This document shows positions 15,074-23,466 of a stretch of DNA of 64,000 nt, one piece after another. The first letter of the stretch is position 1. The number at the start of each line of letters is the position of its first letter. This DNA is from an uncultured Bacillota bacterium. GTDB taxonomy: Bacteria > Bacillota > Clostridia > Christensenellales > Borkfalkiaceae. Below the pieces are notes generated by a model. It saw nothing but the letters and a program-made list of their open reading frames with translations, searched no databases and was not told the origin of the DNA. Location of the stretch: assembly GCA_949297575.1 (NCBI GenBank), contig CASFTB010000007.1, forward strand, positions 1 through 64,000, given 5' to 3'. A program made the position numbers and the translations under genes.

Positions 15074-15880
15074 ATGAAAGTGGGAATATTCTGCAACAAA
15101 GAGACAAAAAGATTCCGCCTTGTACAGGAAGAGCTCTTTAAGGCCCTGCGCGCAAGAGGGGTCGAATACCGCGTCTTTGACCGCGTCGAAGAGATCGGCG
15201 GCATAGATGTGCTCGCCGTTTTGGGCGGAGACGGAACGATCCTGAAAGTTGCCATCCGGGCGGGAAAAGAGGGCATTCTCCTGCTCGGCATCAACGCGGG
15301 GACGCTCGGCTTTTTAACGGAATTTGAGGGCAACCAGGTTGCAGAGGCGGCCGAATTGCTGTGCGGCGGCGGGGTGACGGACTGTCGCAGCGTGCTCGAG
15401 CTGGATGTCGGCGGAAAAAAGTTCTATGCCCTGAACGATGCCGTTTTTCAGCGCCGCTACGACGCGAGCGTAGACGACAATGTCGTCGGTGTGCAGGCGC
15501 GCATCGACGGCAAGGAGGTCGACCGCTTTGTGGGGGACGGGCTGATCGTGAGCACGCCGACGGGTTCGACGGCGTACTCTCTCTCGGCGGGCGGCTCCGT
15601 CCTTACCCCCGATATCGCCGCCTTTATTTTGACGCCGATCTGCGCCCATTCTCTGCACAACCGGCCGATCGTCTATGCGGACGGCAGCACGCTCGAGGTG
15701 ATCCTTTCGGAGGAGGGCGGTGCGCTGTCTCTCTTCTGTGACGGAAAGTTCTCGGCAGAATTGCACAGGAAAGACGTCGTCAGGGTAAAAAAGGCGGACT
15801 TTTCCGTCAGATTTCTCAAAAAGCAGGACAGCAACTTTTTCGATCGCCTGCTTTTCAAGCTGAATAAATGGAGCAAATAG
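15074..15880 (+). CDS. nadK: NAD kinase
   Basis: Phosphorylates NAD to NADP. The catalytic GGDGTILK motif and the family block GLIVSTPTGSTAYSLSAGG are present, followed by the C-terminal CAHSLHNRPIV segment. I start at ATG 15074 (MKVGIFCNK), the usual NadK N-terminus, giving 268 aa. An in-frame ATG at 15047 would include the -10 box in the coding sequence. No ribosome site precedes 15074. It lies directly upstream of argR and recN, an order common in Clostridia, and is 11 nt from argR. Confidence 0.95.
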   Translation: MKVGIFCNKETKRFRLVQEELFKALRARGVEYRVFDRVEEIGGIDVLAVLGGDGTILKVAIRAGKEGILLLGINAGTLGFLTEFEGNQVAEAAELLCGGGVTDCRSVLELDVGGKKFYALNDAVFQRRYDASVDDNVVGVQARIDGKEVDRFVGDGLIVSTPTGSTAYSLSAGGSVLTPDIAAFILTPICAHSLHNRPIVYADGSTLEVILSEEGGALSLFCDGKFSAELHRKDVVRVKKADFSVRFLKKQDSNFFDRLLFKLNKWSK

Positions 15881-15891
15881 TGAGGTTATAG

Positions 15892-16344
15892 ATGATGCGC
15901 AGCGGCAGACAGGCAGCGATCCTCGAGATCATCTCTCAGAAGGAAATAGAGACGCAGGAAGAATTATGCGCCGAATTGAACAAGAGAAACTACAGCGTGA
16001 CGCAGGCGACCGTCTCTCGGGACATCAAAGAGCTGCGCCTCTTTAAAGTGGCGGGCGCGGAGAAAAAATATCGCTATGCGTATATCGACGACGGCAACAA
16101 CAAGATCTCGCCGAAGATGCACAATCTTTTCAGAGAGTGCGTCCTTTCCATACGCTCGGCGTCTAATCAGGTCGTTATCAAGACGCTGCGCGGCAACGGC
16201 AGCAATGCGGGTATGATCGTCGACAAGCTCAATTTGCCCGAGATCGTCGGGTCGATCGCGGGGGACGATACCCTTCTCATCGTCGCCGAAAGCGAGGGCA
16301 AGGCGGAGATCGTCGTGGAAAAACTGAATGAATTTTTAAAGTGA
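15892..16344 (+). CDS. argR: Arginine repressor ArgR
   Basis: Hexameric arginine-responsive regulator of arginine metabolism (AhrC type), 150 aa. The N-terminal winged helix has the family sequence SVTQATVSRDIKELRL (about residues 40-56), and the C-terminal oligomerisation/arginine-binding domain contains GSIAGDDTLLIVAES. Start at ATG 15892, with a second ATG directly after it. It lies between nadK and recN, matching the ahrC-recN-spoIVB order of Bacillus. No arginine genes are in the window. Confidence 0.96.
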   Translation: MMRSGRQAAILEIISQKEIETQEELCAELNKRNYSVTQATVSRDIKELRLFKVAGAEKKYRYAYIDDGNNKISPKMHNLFRECVLSIRSASNQVVIKTLRGNGSNAGMIVDKLNLPEIVGSIAGDDTLLIVAESEGKAEIVVEKLNEFLK

Positions 16345-16359
16345 GAAGGTGCGGCAGGT

Positions 16360-18063
16360 ATGCTTGAAAAACTCATGATACAAAATGTCGCGCTCATCGG
16401 GCGCGCGGAGATCGAATTCGGCCGCGGGCTGAATATCCTCTCCGGGGAGACCGGTTCTGGCAAATCCGTCATTTTGGACAGCATAAACTTTGTCTTGGGG
16501 GCAAAGGCGGACAGGACGATGATCCGCCACGGGGAAAGCGAGTGTTCGGTCACCGCCCTCTTTCGCCCCGCGCCCGGAGACCCCGTGTTTGCGGACATGG
16601 AGGAGCTCGGCCTGCCTGCAGACGAAGAGATCGTACTCACGCGCAAGTATCGCGCGGACGGGCGCGGGGATATCCGCGTGAACGGCAGCCCGGTCAGCGC
16701 CTCGATGCTGCGGCGCATCACGGCGCGCCTCGTCGACGTGCACGGGCAGAGCGAACACTTTTATCTGCTGAGCGAGGCAAACCAGCTCGCCTTGCTCGAC
16801 AGGGCGGCGGGCGCGCCGCTTGCCGAAAAAAAGGAAGAACTCTCCGCTCTCCTCGCCGCAAACAGGGAGATCCGCGCAAAGCTCCGCGCGCTGGGCGGAG
16901 ACGATGCTTCGCGCGGAAGGCGCCTGGATATCCTCCGCTATCAGATGGATGAAATCGACAGGGCGCAGCTCTCCGAGGGGGAGGAGGAACAGCTTGCGGC
17001 AAAGAAGCTCTTTTATGCGAATGCGGAGAAGATCGTCCGTGCGCTCTCGGAAGCCGCGCAGCTGATGAACGGGGAGGGGACGGCGCAGGACAGCCTGAAC
17101 GGTGCCAGGAGGGCACTCTCCGAGATCGACCGACTGGATGCGGAATATGCCTCTCTGTCCGGCAGGCTGGAAGATCTGACCGCGGAGGCGGAGGATATCG
17201 GGGCAACGCTCGCCTCTCTCGCCGAAAACGTCGTCTTTGACGAGGCGGAGGCCGAAGAAGTGGAGAATAGGCTTGACCTCATCCGCTCGCTCAAAAAGAA
17301 GTACGGAGATTCCGTCCGGGATGTCCTCTCTTATCGCGAAAGGGCGGGAGAAGAGTACGAGCTTCTCACACACAGCGATGAAGAGGTCGCCGCCCTCACG
17401 GCAGGATCGGAAAAGAATACGGAAAAGATATATCGCATCTGTACCGCGATGACGGCGCTGCGCAAGGCTGCCGCGGAGAAGCTGTGCGGAGGCGTCGTCG
17501 AAGAATTGCGCACGCTCAATATCAAGACGGCGCAGTTTTGCGCGCAGTTCCGGCCGTACACGCGGGAGGACGCGGCGCATGCGGGCGGAAACGGCCTGGA
17601 CGAGATGAGTTTTCTCTTTTCGGCCAATGCGGGCGAGCCGCTCAAACCGCTCGGCAAGGTGATCAGCGGCGGCGAGATGAGCAGGCTGATGCTCGCCATA
17701 AAGGCGCGCATGTCCGACGTGAACCGCATCTCCACCTATATCTTTGACGAGATCGACGCGGGGATCGGCGGTGCGACGGCAAAGACCGTGGCGGAAAAAT
17801 TTGCGGATATTTCCAAGAACAAACAGATCATTGCGGTTTCACACCTCGCCCAGATCGCGGCAATGGCTGACGACAATTTCCTCATCTCCAAGCGCGAGAC
17901 GAGCGACGGAAAGACGGTGACGGAGATCCTTGCCCTCGACGACGGCGGGAAAGATGCAGAGATCGTCAGGCTCTTAGGGGGCGTAGAGGGGAGCGGCGCC
18001 GCCCTGTCTCTGGCGCACGAACTGGAAGCGGAGTGCGCGGCGTATAAAAGCAGGCGGGCATAG
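16360..18063 (+). CDS. recN: DNA repair protein RecN
   Basis: SMC-like ATPase acting early in double-strand-break repair, 567 aa. Walker A GETGSGKS (29-36), a central coiled-coil arm (about 155-400) and the C-terminal signature ISGGEMSRLMLAIK with Walker B YIFDEIDAGIGG are all present. It follows argR by 15 nt. LexA often controls recN, but no LexA-box-like dyad was seen before this copy, where the reading is continuous from argR. A long imperfect hairpin after it separates it from spoIVB. Confidence 0.97.
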   Translation: MLEKLMIQNVALIGRAEIEFGRGLNILSGETGSGKSVILDSINFVLGAKADRTMIRHGESECSVTALFRPAPGDPVFADMEELGLPADEEIVLTRKYRADGRGDIRVNGSPVSASMLRRITARLVDVHGQSEHFYLLSEANQLALLDRAAGAPLAEKKEELSALLAANREIRAKLRALGGDDASRGRRLDILRYQMDEIDRAQLSEGEEEQLAAKKLFYANAEKIVRALSEAAQLMNGEGTAQDSLNGARRALSEIDRLDAEYASLSGRLEDLTAEAEDIGATLASLAENVVFDEAEAEEVENRLDLIRSLKKKYGDSVRDVLSYRERAGEEYELLTHSDEEVAALTAGSEKNTEKIYRICTAMTALRKAAAEKLCGGVVEELRTLNIKTAQFCAQFRPYTREDAAHAGGNGLDEMSFLFSANAGEPLKPLGKVISGGEMSRLMLAIKARMSDVNRISTYIFDEIDAGIGGATAKTVAEKFADISKNKQIIAVSHLAQIAAMADDNFLISKRETSDGKTVTEILALDDGGKDAEIVRLLGGVEGSGAALSLAHELEAECAAYKSRRA

Positions 18064-18087
18064 CGCCGCCGTTCAAAACAGAAGAGA

Positions 18088-18152
18088 CCCCGCGGCATTG
18101 CGTCAACAAGATCGTGATTCGGTTTTGGCGCATGCCAGAACGGGGCCTTTTT
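18088..18152 (+). terminator. Long imperfect terminator hairpin after recN
   Basis: GACCCCG near 18087-18094 pairs with CGGGGCC near 18139-18146. Inside it GGCATTGCGTCAA and TTGGCGCATGCC pair with a bulge. A TTTTTTATTTTAT run follows. Confidence 0.65.
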
Positions 18153-18179
18153 TATTTTATAAGCAAACTGCGGCGGGCG

Positions 18180-18209
18180 GCATAAATCCTCCGGTATTTG
18201 CGCATAGTA
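18180..18209 (+). promoter_or_regulatory. Candidate sigma-G-type (forespore) promoter of spoIVB
   Basis: GCATA (18180-18184), 18 bp, CATAGTA (18203-18209). This fits the Bacillus sigma-G pattern GHATR-N18-CATXHTA with one mismatch in the -10. It ends 27 nt before the spoIVB start, and no vegetative promoter is visible there. Confidence 0.5.
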
Positions 18210-18236
18210 GAGGCATGCGATATCCGGAGGAAAAGT

Positions 18237-19238
18237 ATGTGTAAGCTGAAGAGGTCCTTTTTATTTCTCATCGTCTTTGCGGCACTGCTCGTCGCCTCCT
18301 GCGGCTTTCCCTGCACCGCTTATGCCGTGCATGGAGAGGTGTATCTCGGCGGAATGCCGGCGGGATTCACGCTCGGCATGGGCGGGGCGCAGGTGGTCGG
18401 CATCTGCGAGGTGCTGACGGAAGAGGGCGTCGTGTGTCCGGCGCGCGATGCGGGGATGAAGGTCGGAGACATCATCTGTTCTATCGGAGGGATGGATATA
18501 GAGAATGCCGCAGATATCGACAGGGCGATCTCTGCGGGGAATACGGGCGAGATCACCTATCTGCGCGGGGAAGAAGAACTGCACGGACGCGTGCTTCCGG
18601 CTAAGGATATGGCGAGCGGCCGCATGCGCCTGGGTGTCCTCGTGCGCGACAGCGTGTCCGGGATCGGCACCGTCACCTATATACAGAAAGGAGATCTGCG
18701 TTTCGGGTCTCTCGGGCATGCGGTTTCGGACGGAAAGGGGAAACTTCTGCATGCGGAGAACGGGAATATCTATCAATGCAGCATCGTGAGCGTCGTGCGC
18801 GGAGAGCGCGGGCGCGCGGGTGAGCTGAAGGGGCTGTTCCTCAATGACGCCCGTGTTGCCGTGGCGGACAAAAATTGCGAGACGGGGATCTACGGGAATT
18901 TCCGGAAGGAGACAGACTGTTCACGTTTCAGGAGCGTCCCCGTAGCAGAAACGGCGAGGCCGGGGAATGCGCGCATCGTGACGACGACGGACGGCGTGAT
19001 CCCGGCAGAGTACGACATCTGCATCGTCAAGGTGGATGAAGGCAATAAGCAGAACAAAAATTTTGTGATCAAGATCACGGACGAGGCCTTGCTTGAAACG
19101 ACGGGCGGGATCGTGCAGGGTATGAGCGGGAGCCCTATCCTGCAGGACGGCAAACTTGTCGGCGCGGTGACGCACGTCTTTCTCAACGACCCCACGCGCG
19201 GGTACGGCATTTCTATCATAAATATGCTGGGGAACTGA
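18237..19238 (+). CDS. spoIVB: SpoIVB serine peptidase (S55), sporulation signalling protease
   Basis: In spore formers SpoIVB is secreted from the forespore and triggers sigma-K activation by cleaving SpoIVFA. Here 333 aa: an N-terminal signal/transmembrane segment (about 6-30), a PDZ domain (about 35-125) and the S55 peptidase domain. The likely triad is H161 (GSLGHAV), D282 (KITDEAL) and S297 (GMSGSPI); the Asp-Ser spacing of 15 equals that of Bacillus SpoIVB (D363, S378). ATG 18237 has CCGGAGG six bases upstream. It is shorter than Bacillus SpoIVB (about 426 aa), mostly before the PDZ domain. The next gene is deoB, not spo0A as in Bacillus. Confidence 0.92.
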   Translation: MCKLKRSFLFLIVFAALLVASCGFPCTAYAVHGEVYLGGMPAGFTLGMGGAQVVGICEVLTEEGVVCPARDAGMKVGDIICSIGGMDIENAADIDRAISAGNTGEITYLRGEEELHGRVLPAKDMASGRMRLGVLVRDSVSGIGTVTYIQKGDLRFGSLGHAVSDGKGKLLHAENGNIYQCSIVSVVRGERGRAGELKGLFLNDARVAVADKNCETGIYGNFRKETDCSRFRSVPVAETARPGNARIVTTTDGVIPAEYDICIVKVDEGNKQNKNFVIKITDEALLETTGGIVQGMSGSPILQDGKLVGAVTHVFLNDPTRGYGISIINMLGN

Positions 19239-19240
19239 AC

Positions 19241-19267
19241 AAAAGCTTCGCTTCGGCGGAGCTTTTT
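19241..19267 (+). terminator. Terminator after spoIVB
   Basis: AAAAGCTTCGC (19241-19251), TTCG-type loop, GCGGAGCTTTT (19256-19266): an 11-bp stem with one G-T pair, ending in T. Confidence 0.85.
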
Positions 19268-19298
19268 CCGTACATTGCTTTTCTTTTCCGTGCGGATA

Positions 19299-19307
19299 TG
19301 GTATAAT
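19299..19307 (+). promoter_or_regulatory. Extended -10 promoter of deoB
   Basis: TG-G-TATAAT (19299-19307) is an extended -10 element 17 nt before the deoB start. No strong -35 at 17 bp. Confidence 0.6.
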
Positions 19308-19324
19308 TTCCACGGAGGACGGGG

Positions 19325-20494
19325 ATGAGAGTTTTCCTTATGGTGATAGACAGCTTCGGCATCGGTGCAATGCCGGACGCCGCCGCTTTCGGAGACGAGG
19401 GGGCGGACACATACGGCCATGTTTTTGAAAAGACGGGGGTCATGCTGAACAACATGGCGCGCCTCGGACTGAACAATATCGACGGCGTTGCCCGCGCCTT
19501 TCCGAACGGGCGGAAGCTGTCGCCCGTTCCGCATCCGCGCGCGGCGTTTTCGCGCCTGGCAGAAAAGACGCCTGCAAAAGATACGACGGCGGGGCACTAC
19601 GAGATGGCGGGGCTGGTGATGCGCCGTCCGTACCGCGTCTATAAAAAGTTCCCGCAGGAAGTCGTCTCGGCGCTCGAAAAGAGGACGGGTACGCGTTTTT
19701 TGGGGAACGAGAGCGCTTCGGGTACGGAGATTATCCGGCGCCTCGGGCCGGAGCACCTCCGCACAGGATCTCCGATCCTATATACTTCTGCAGATTCGGT
19801 GATGCAGATCGCGGCAGACACATCGGTCGTGCCCCTCGAACGCCTCTACGAGATCTGCGCGGAGGCTCGCGGACTCATGACGGGGGAACTCGCCGTCGGG
19901 CGGATCATTGCGCGCCCCTTCGTGCACGAAGGAGGGCGCTTTGTGAGGACGGAGGACAGGAGAGACTATGCGCTTGAACCGCCGGGGGAAACGATGCTCG
20001 ACGTGCTGCATGCGGCAGGCGTCGAGACGGTCGGCGTCGGGAAGATCGGCGATCTCTTTTGCGGCAGGGGCATCTCCGAAAGCATCCATACCGGAAACAA
20101 CGAGGAGGGGCTCGCTGCGTCGCTGCGCCTCGCACGCGATATGGAGAGCGGCCTCGCCTTTATTAACCTCGTCGACACGGATATGCTCTACGGGCATCGG
20201 AACGACGCAGAAGGGTATGCGGGGGCGCTGAAACGAATCGACGAAGCGATCCCCGGCATTGAGAGCGCGCTGCGCGAAGAGGATATATTCATTCTGACGG
20301 CAGACCACGGCTGCGACCCGACGACGCCGTCGTCCGACCACTCCCGCGAGTATGTTCCGCTGCTGATCCTCGGCAGCGGCATCCGCCCCGTCGGCTTGGG
20401 AACGAAGATCGGGTTCGACTGCGTTGCGGAATTTATCCTTGCCGCTTTCGGCCTGCGCGCGAGCGGGTTTTTTGACGGCTTGAAGGAGGGTTAA
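19325..20494 (+). CDS. deoB: Phosphopentomutase
   Basis: Interconverts (deoxy)ribose 1- and 5-phosphate, linking nucleoside breakdown to the pentose phosphate pool. The alkaline-phosphatase-fold metal motifs are visible: VIDSFGIGAMPDA at the N-terminus, the catalytic KDTTAGHYEM (about 80-89), INLVDTDMLYGHRND and LTADHGCDPTTPSSDHSRE. Length 389 aa is standard. It starts after CGGAGG and runs directly into the purine nucleoside phosphorylase (1-nt gap), the standard nucleoside salvage pair. Confidence 0.97.
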   Translation: MRVFLMVIDSFGIGAMPDAAAFGDEGADTYGHVFEKTGVMLNNMARLGLNNIDGVARAFPNGRKLSPVPHPRAAFSRLAEKTPAKDTTAGHYEMAGLVMRRPYRVYKKFPQEVVSALEKRTGTRFLGNESASGTEIIRRLGPEHLRTGSPILYTSADSVMQIAADTSVVPLERLYEICAEARGLMTGELAVGRIIARPFVHEGGRFVRTEDRRDYALEPPGETMLDVLHAAGVETVGVGKIGDLFCGRGISESIHTGNNEEGLAASLRLARDMESGLAFINLVDTDMLYGHRNDAEGYAGALKRIDEAIPGIESALREEDIFILTADHGCDPTTPSSDHSREYVPLLILGSGIRPVGLGTKIGFDCVAEFILAAFGLRASGFFDGLKEG

Positions 20495-20495
20495 A

Positions 20496-21326
20496 GTGGA
20501 AGACGTTTTTCTGCGCGCGGAAAAGATCGCCGCGCAAATCGAGGAAAAGATCGGCGGGGGGCTCCCCTCGGTGGGGCTTATCCTCGGAAGCGGCTGGGGC
20601 GGCGCGTCGGATCTGCTGTCCGATGCGGTCATGCTGCCGTATGCGAGCCTGTGCGGCATGCCGCGCTGCGGCGTTTCGGGGCACGCTGGAGAGGTCGTGG
20701 TCGGCCGTACGGGCAAAGCGGTCGCCGCTGTCTTTTGCGGCAGATTTCATCTGTACGAAGGGAGGTCGTGCGGAGAGGTCGTCCTGCCCGTGGCCGTCCT
20801 CCATGCTTTGGGCGTCGATAAAGTGCTGCTGACCAATGCGGCGGGCGGCGTAAACAGAGCATTTTCGGTGGGGGATATGATGATCCTGGCCGATCATATC
20901 AATATGACGGGCGTAAATCCTCTGCTCGGCGTCAAGCCGCGCGACAAATATCCCGTATTTGTCGATATGTCCGATGTGTATGACGCATCGCTGTCCGACG
21001 CGCTGCGCGGGTCTCTGCTTGCAGAGGGGCTTTCGGTCAGGGCGGGCGTCTACATGCAGCTGACGGGGCCGACCTATGAAACGCGCGCGGAAGTGCGCGC
21101 CTTTCGCGTCCTGGGGGCGGACGCCGTGGGGATGAGCACGGCGGTCGAAGCGATGTATGCGCGCTATCTCGGCATGCGCGTGGCGGCGGTCTCCTGCATC
21201 ACAAACCTTGCGGCAGGGATGGGAGGAAAGGTCTGTCATGAAGAAGTGTTGGAGCAGACGGCCCTGCGGGAGAAAAAATTGAGCAGGGCGATCTGTTCTT
21301 TTGCGGAGAAAGCCGTGTCCCTTTGA
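20496..21326 (+). CDS. punA: Purine-nucleoside phosphorylase (PNP, trimeric PunA type)
   Basis: Phosphorolyses guanosine and inosine to base plus ribose 1-phosphate, the substrate of DeoB next door. Family motifs: LGSGWGG phosphate site, GRFHLYEG, the TNAAGG loop and LTGPTYETRAEVRAFRVLGADAVGMST in two pieces around the purine site. Length 276 aa fits the PunA/MTAP class, not the hexameric DeoD class. GTG start at 20496, with the ribosome site GGAGG in the end of deoB. Confidence 0.95.
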   Translation: MEDVFLRAEKIAAQIEEKIGGGLPSVGLILGSGWGGASDLLSDAVMLPYASLCGMPRCGVSGHAGEVVVGRTGKAVAAVFCGRFHLYEGRSCGEVVLPVAVLHALGVDKVLLTNAAGGVNRAFSVGDMMILADHINMTGVNPLLGVKPRDKYPVFVDMSDVYDASLSDALRGSLLAEGLSVRAGVYMQLTGPTYETRAEVRAFRVLGADAVGMSTAVEAMYARYLGMRVAAVSCITNLAAGMGGKVCHEEVLEQTALREKKLSRAICSFAEKAVSL

Positions 21327-21380
21327 ATAATTTCATTTCTATTACAAAAAATAAAGGCGTAACGAACGGAGGGTATATCC

Positions 21381-22529
21381 ATGAAGAGAGTTATGCCTTT
21401 ATTTTTATGCATCGTCGCATTGACGGCGCTTTTCGTACCCGTCGCGGCGCACGCGGAGGAGGAGATCGCGTCGGGTTGCAAGGCGGCGTATGTCTGCGAC
21501 TGGTACAGCGGAAAAGAGGCGTACGCAAAGGACGCCGAAAAGAGGCTTCCCATTGCCAGCATGTGTAAGATCATGACGCTTCTGCTCTGCTTTGACGCCG
21601 CGGAAAGAGGGATCTTTTCTTATGACGAAGAGATCTGCGTGAGTGAAAACGCGAGCGGCATGGGCGGCTCCCAGGTCTATCTGGAGGCGAACGGAAAGTA
21701 TGCGGCTGGGGAGCTGATCAAGAGCATCTGCATCGCCTCTGCAAACGATTCCTGCGTCGCCATGGCAGAACGCATCGCGGGGAGCGAAGAGCTATTTGTA
21801 AAGTCGATGAATGAGAGGGCGCGCGCGCTCGGGATGGAAAATACGGCCTTTTCAAATTGTACCGGCCTTCCGAAACCGGGGCAATACTCCTGCGCGAAAG
21901 ACGTCGCAAAGATGCTGTCCGCGCTTTTACGGCACGAAAAGTATTTTGCATACAGTCGCATCTGGATGGACGAGATCGAGCACCCCGGCGGCAGAAAGAC
22001 GGAAATGGCAAATACCAACAAACTGATCCGCAGTTATTCCGGCTGCGACGCCGGGAAGACGGGGTATACCTCGGAGGCAGGGTTTTGCCTTGCAGCCTCC
22101 GCGAAGAGAGGAGATATGCGCGTCGTATCGGTCGTCATCGGAGGGGCGGACAGCAATGCGCGCTTTTCCGGCGTGCGCAAGCTCTTTGATTATACTTTTG
22201 CCAACTTTGAAAGCCGCTGCGTCGTGAGCGGTGAAGTGCTTGACGATGCCTTTTCTCCCGTCAGCGGCGGAAAACAGAGGCAGGTAGCACTCAAGCCGGA
22301 GCGCCCCGTGTATCTGTTCTGCAGGCGAGGCAGCGAAGAAAATATTTCCGTCGACGTGCAAGTCAAGGAACTGCGCGCTCCCGTTGCCGTGGGGGATGGG
22401 GCGGGCTGCATCTCCGTGTACAGAGACGGGATCGAGGAGCAGCGCGTCGCCCTCCTGGCGAATGCGTCCGTCGAGCGCATGAATTACTTTGACGGCATAC
22501 GCGAGATCGCTGAAGGGTGGAATTTTTGA
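21381..22529 (+). CDS. D-alanyl-D-alanine carboxypeptidase, DacF-like
   Basis: Low-molecular-weight penicillin-binding protein trimming the terminal D-Ala of peptidoglycan stems. Signal peptide 1-26 (cut after AHA). The three active-site motifs are SMCK (60-63), SAN (120-122) and KTG (226-228), in serine peptidase S11 arrangement. The C-terminal PBP5-like domain follows. The SxxK motif carries Cys at the third position, which is unusual. Located before DUF2953 and GerW genes, so a role in spore cortex or cell wall is likely. A second, similar carboxypeptidase lies at 23453. Confidence 0.92.
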   Translation: MKRVMPLFLCIVALTALFVPVAAHAEEEIASGCKAAYVCDWYSGKEAYAKDAEKRLPIASMCKIMTLLLCFDAAERGIFSYDEEICVSENASGMGGSQVYLEANGKYAAGELIKSICIASANDSCVAMAERIAGSEELFVKSMNERARALGMENTAFSNCTGLPKPGQYSCAKDVAKMLSALLRHEKYFAYSRIWMDEIEHPGGRKTEMANTNKLIRSYSGCDAGKTGYTSEAGFCLAASAKRGDMRVVSVVIGGADSNARFSGVRKLFDYTFANFESRCVVSGEVLDDAFSPVSGGKQRQVALKPERPVYLFCRRGSEENISVDVQVKELRAPVAVGDGAGCISVYRDGIEEQRVALLANASVERMNYFDGIREIAEGWNF

Positions 22530-22556
22530 TCTTGCGATATACTATGTGAGACATAA

Positions 22557-23108
22557 ATGGCATATATTATCGCTGTTTTGCTGACGGCGGCGATCCTTCT
22601 CTTTCCCATATTTTTAAATATCCATCTTTTCTTTGATATCGAAAAGAAGAAGTGCTGTTTTTCCGTCTATCTGCTGCGTTTCATCAGGCTGCACGGCGGG
22701 TATATTACGGTTTGCAGGCAGGGGATCGCGCTGCACCTCTCACAGAAGAAGGCGGTGCTCGTTCCTTTTCGCGAACTTTTAGATACAGGAAAGAAGTTTG
22801 AGATCACGCGAGGATTTATATTGTACGGGTACAGCCACCTTATCGAGATCGGGTCGGAAGAGTTCGCCTCGGCGCTTTGTGCCGCCTCCCTCGCCCGCAT
22901 CGCGACCTGCATCGCCTCCGCATATGTCGTGCGAAAAAAGCATTGCAGCTCGTTCAAAGGCGACGTCGTATGCCGCTGCGGCAATGCTTGTTTTAAAGTG
23001 AGCGTGCGGCTCATCCTCTTGTTTAATTTGGCATTGTTGCTCATTGCCCTCTGCAAACTTTTGCTCAGAAATATTTTGGAGAAAGCTGAAAATGGAAAGA
23101 TCGGATAA
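22557..23108 (+). CDS. DUF2953-like membrane protein
   Basis: A 183-aa protein with hydrophobic helices at both ends (1-26 and about 148-172) and a basic, Cys-containing middle. Position decides the call: in Bacillus a DUF2953 gene (ytfI) lies directly upstream of gerW (ytfJ), exactly as here, with a 17-nt overlap. The N-terminal helix followed by a F-x-F-D-I-E-K-K-K strand fits the family. Biochemical role is unknown; expression in the forespore is expected by analogy only. Confidence 0.6.
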   Translation: MAYIIAVLLTAAILLFPIFLNIHLFFDIEKKKCCFSVYLLRFIRLHGGYITVCRQGIALHLSQKKAVLVPFRELLDTGKKFEITRGFILYGYSHLIEIGSEEFASALCAASLARIATCIASAYVVRKKHCSSFKGDVVCRCGNACFKVSVRLILLFNLALLLIALCKLLLRNILEKAENGKIG

Positions 23109-23466
23109 AAAGGTAAACGAATTGGTGGAGAGGTCGCTGCGGGACCTCGATCGGCTGGCGGATGTGAATACCGTGGTCGGCGCGCCCATCCTGACCGCAA
23201 GCGGAACGCAGGTCATTCCCGTTTCAAAGGTGACGATGGGTTATCTGACGGGCGGTGGCGACATCGGCGAGGTAAAGGTCATCAAGGAAGACGAAAGCAT
23301 CCCGTTCGCCGGAGGGAGCGGGGCGGTCATATCGCTCAAACCCGCCGGGTTTCTCATCGACGACGGAAAAAACTGCCGCTATGTGCATGCGGGCGAGGGG
23401 CCGCTCGACAACCTGATCGACAGGGCGTCCGACCTTTTGAAAAGTTTTACGCATGACGGCGAATAG
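23092..23466 (+). CDS. gerW: GerW/YtfJ family sporulation protein
   Basis: A 124-aa soluble protein of the GerW (YtfJ) family, needed for normal germination in Bacillus. The family core NTVVGAPILTASGTQVIPVSKV is visible (about 24-46, in pieces VVGAPI and TQVIPVSKVTMGY), followed by the Gly-rich GGSGAVISLKPAGFLI strand. ATG 23092 lies within the end of the DUF2953-like gene, and its own 3' end overlaps the following carboxypeptidase by 14 nt. This tight packing implies co-expression. Confidence 0.9.
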   Translation: MERSDKKVNELVERSLRDLDRLADVNTVVGAPILTASGTQVIPVSKVTMGYLTGGGDIGEVKVIKEDESIPFAGGSGAVISLKPAGFLIDDGKNCRYVHAGEGPLDNLIDRASDLLKSFTHDGE

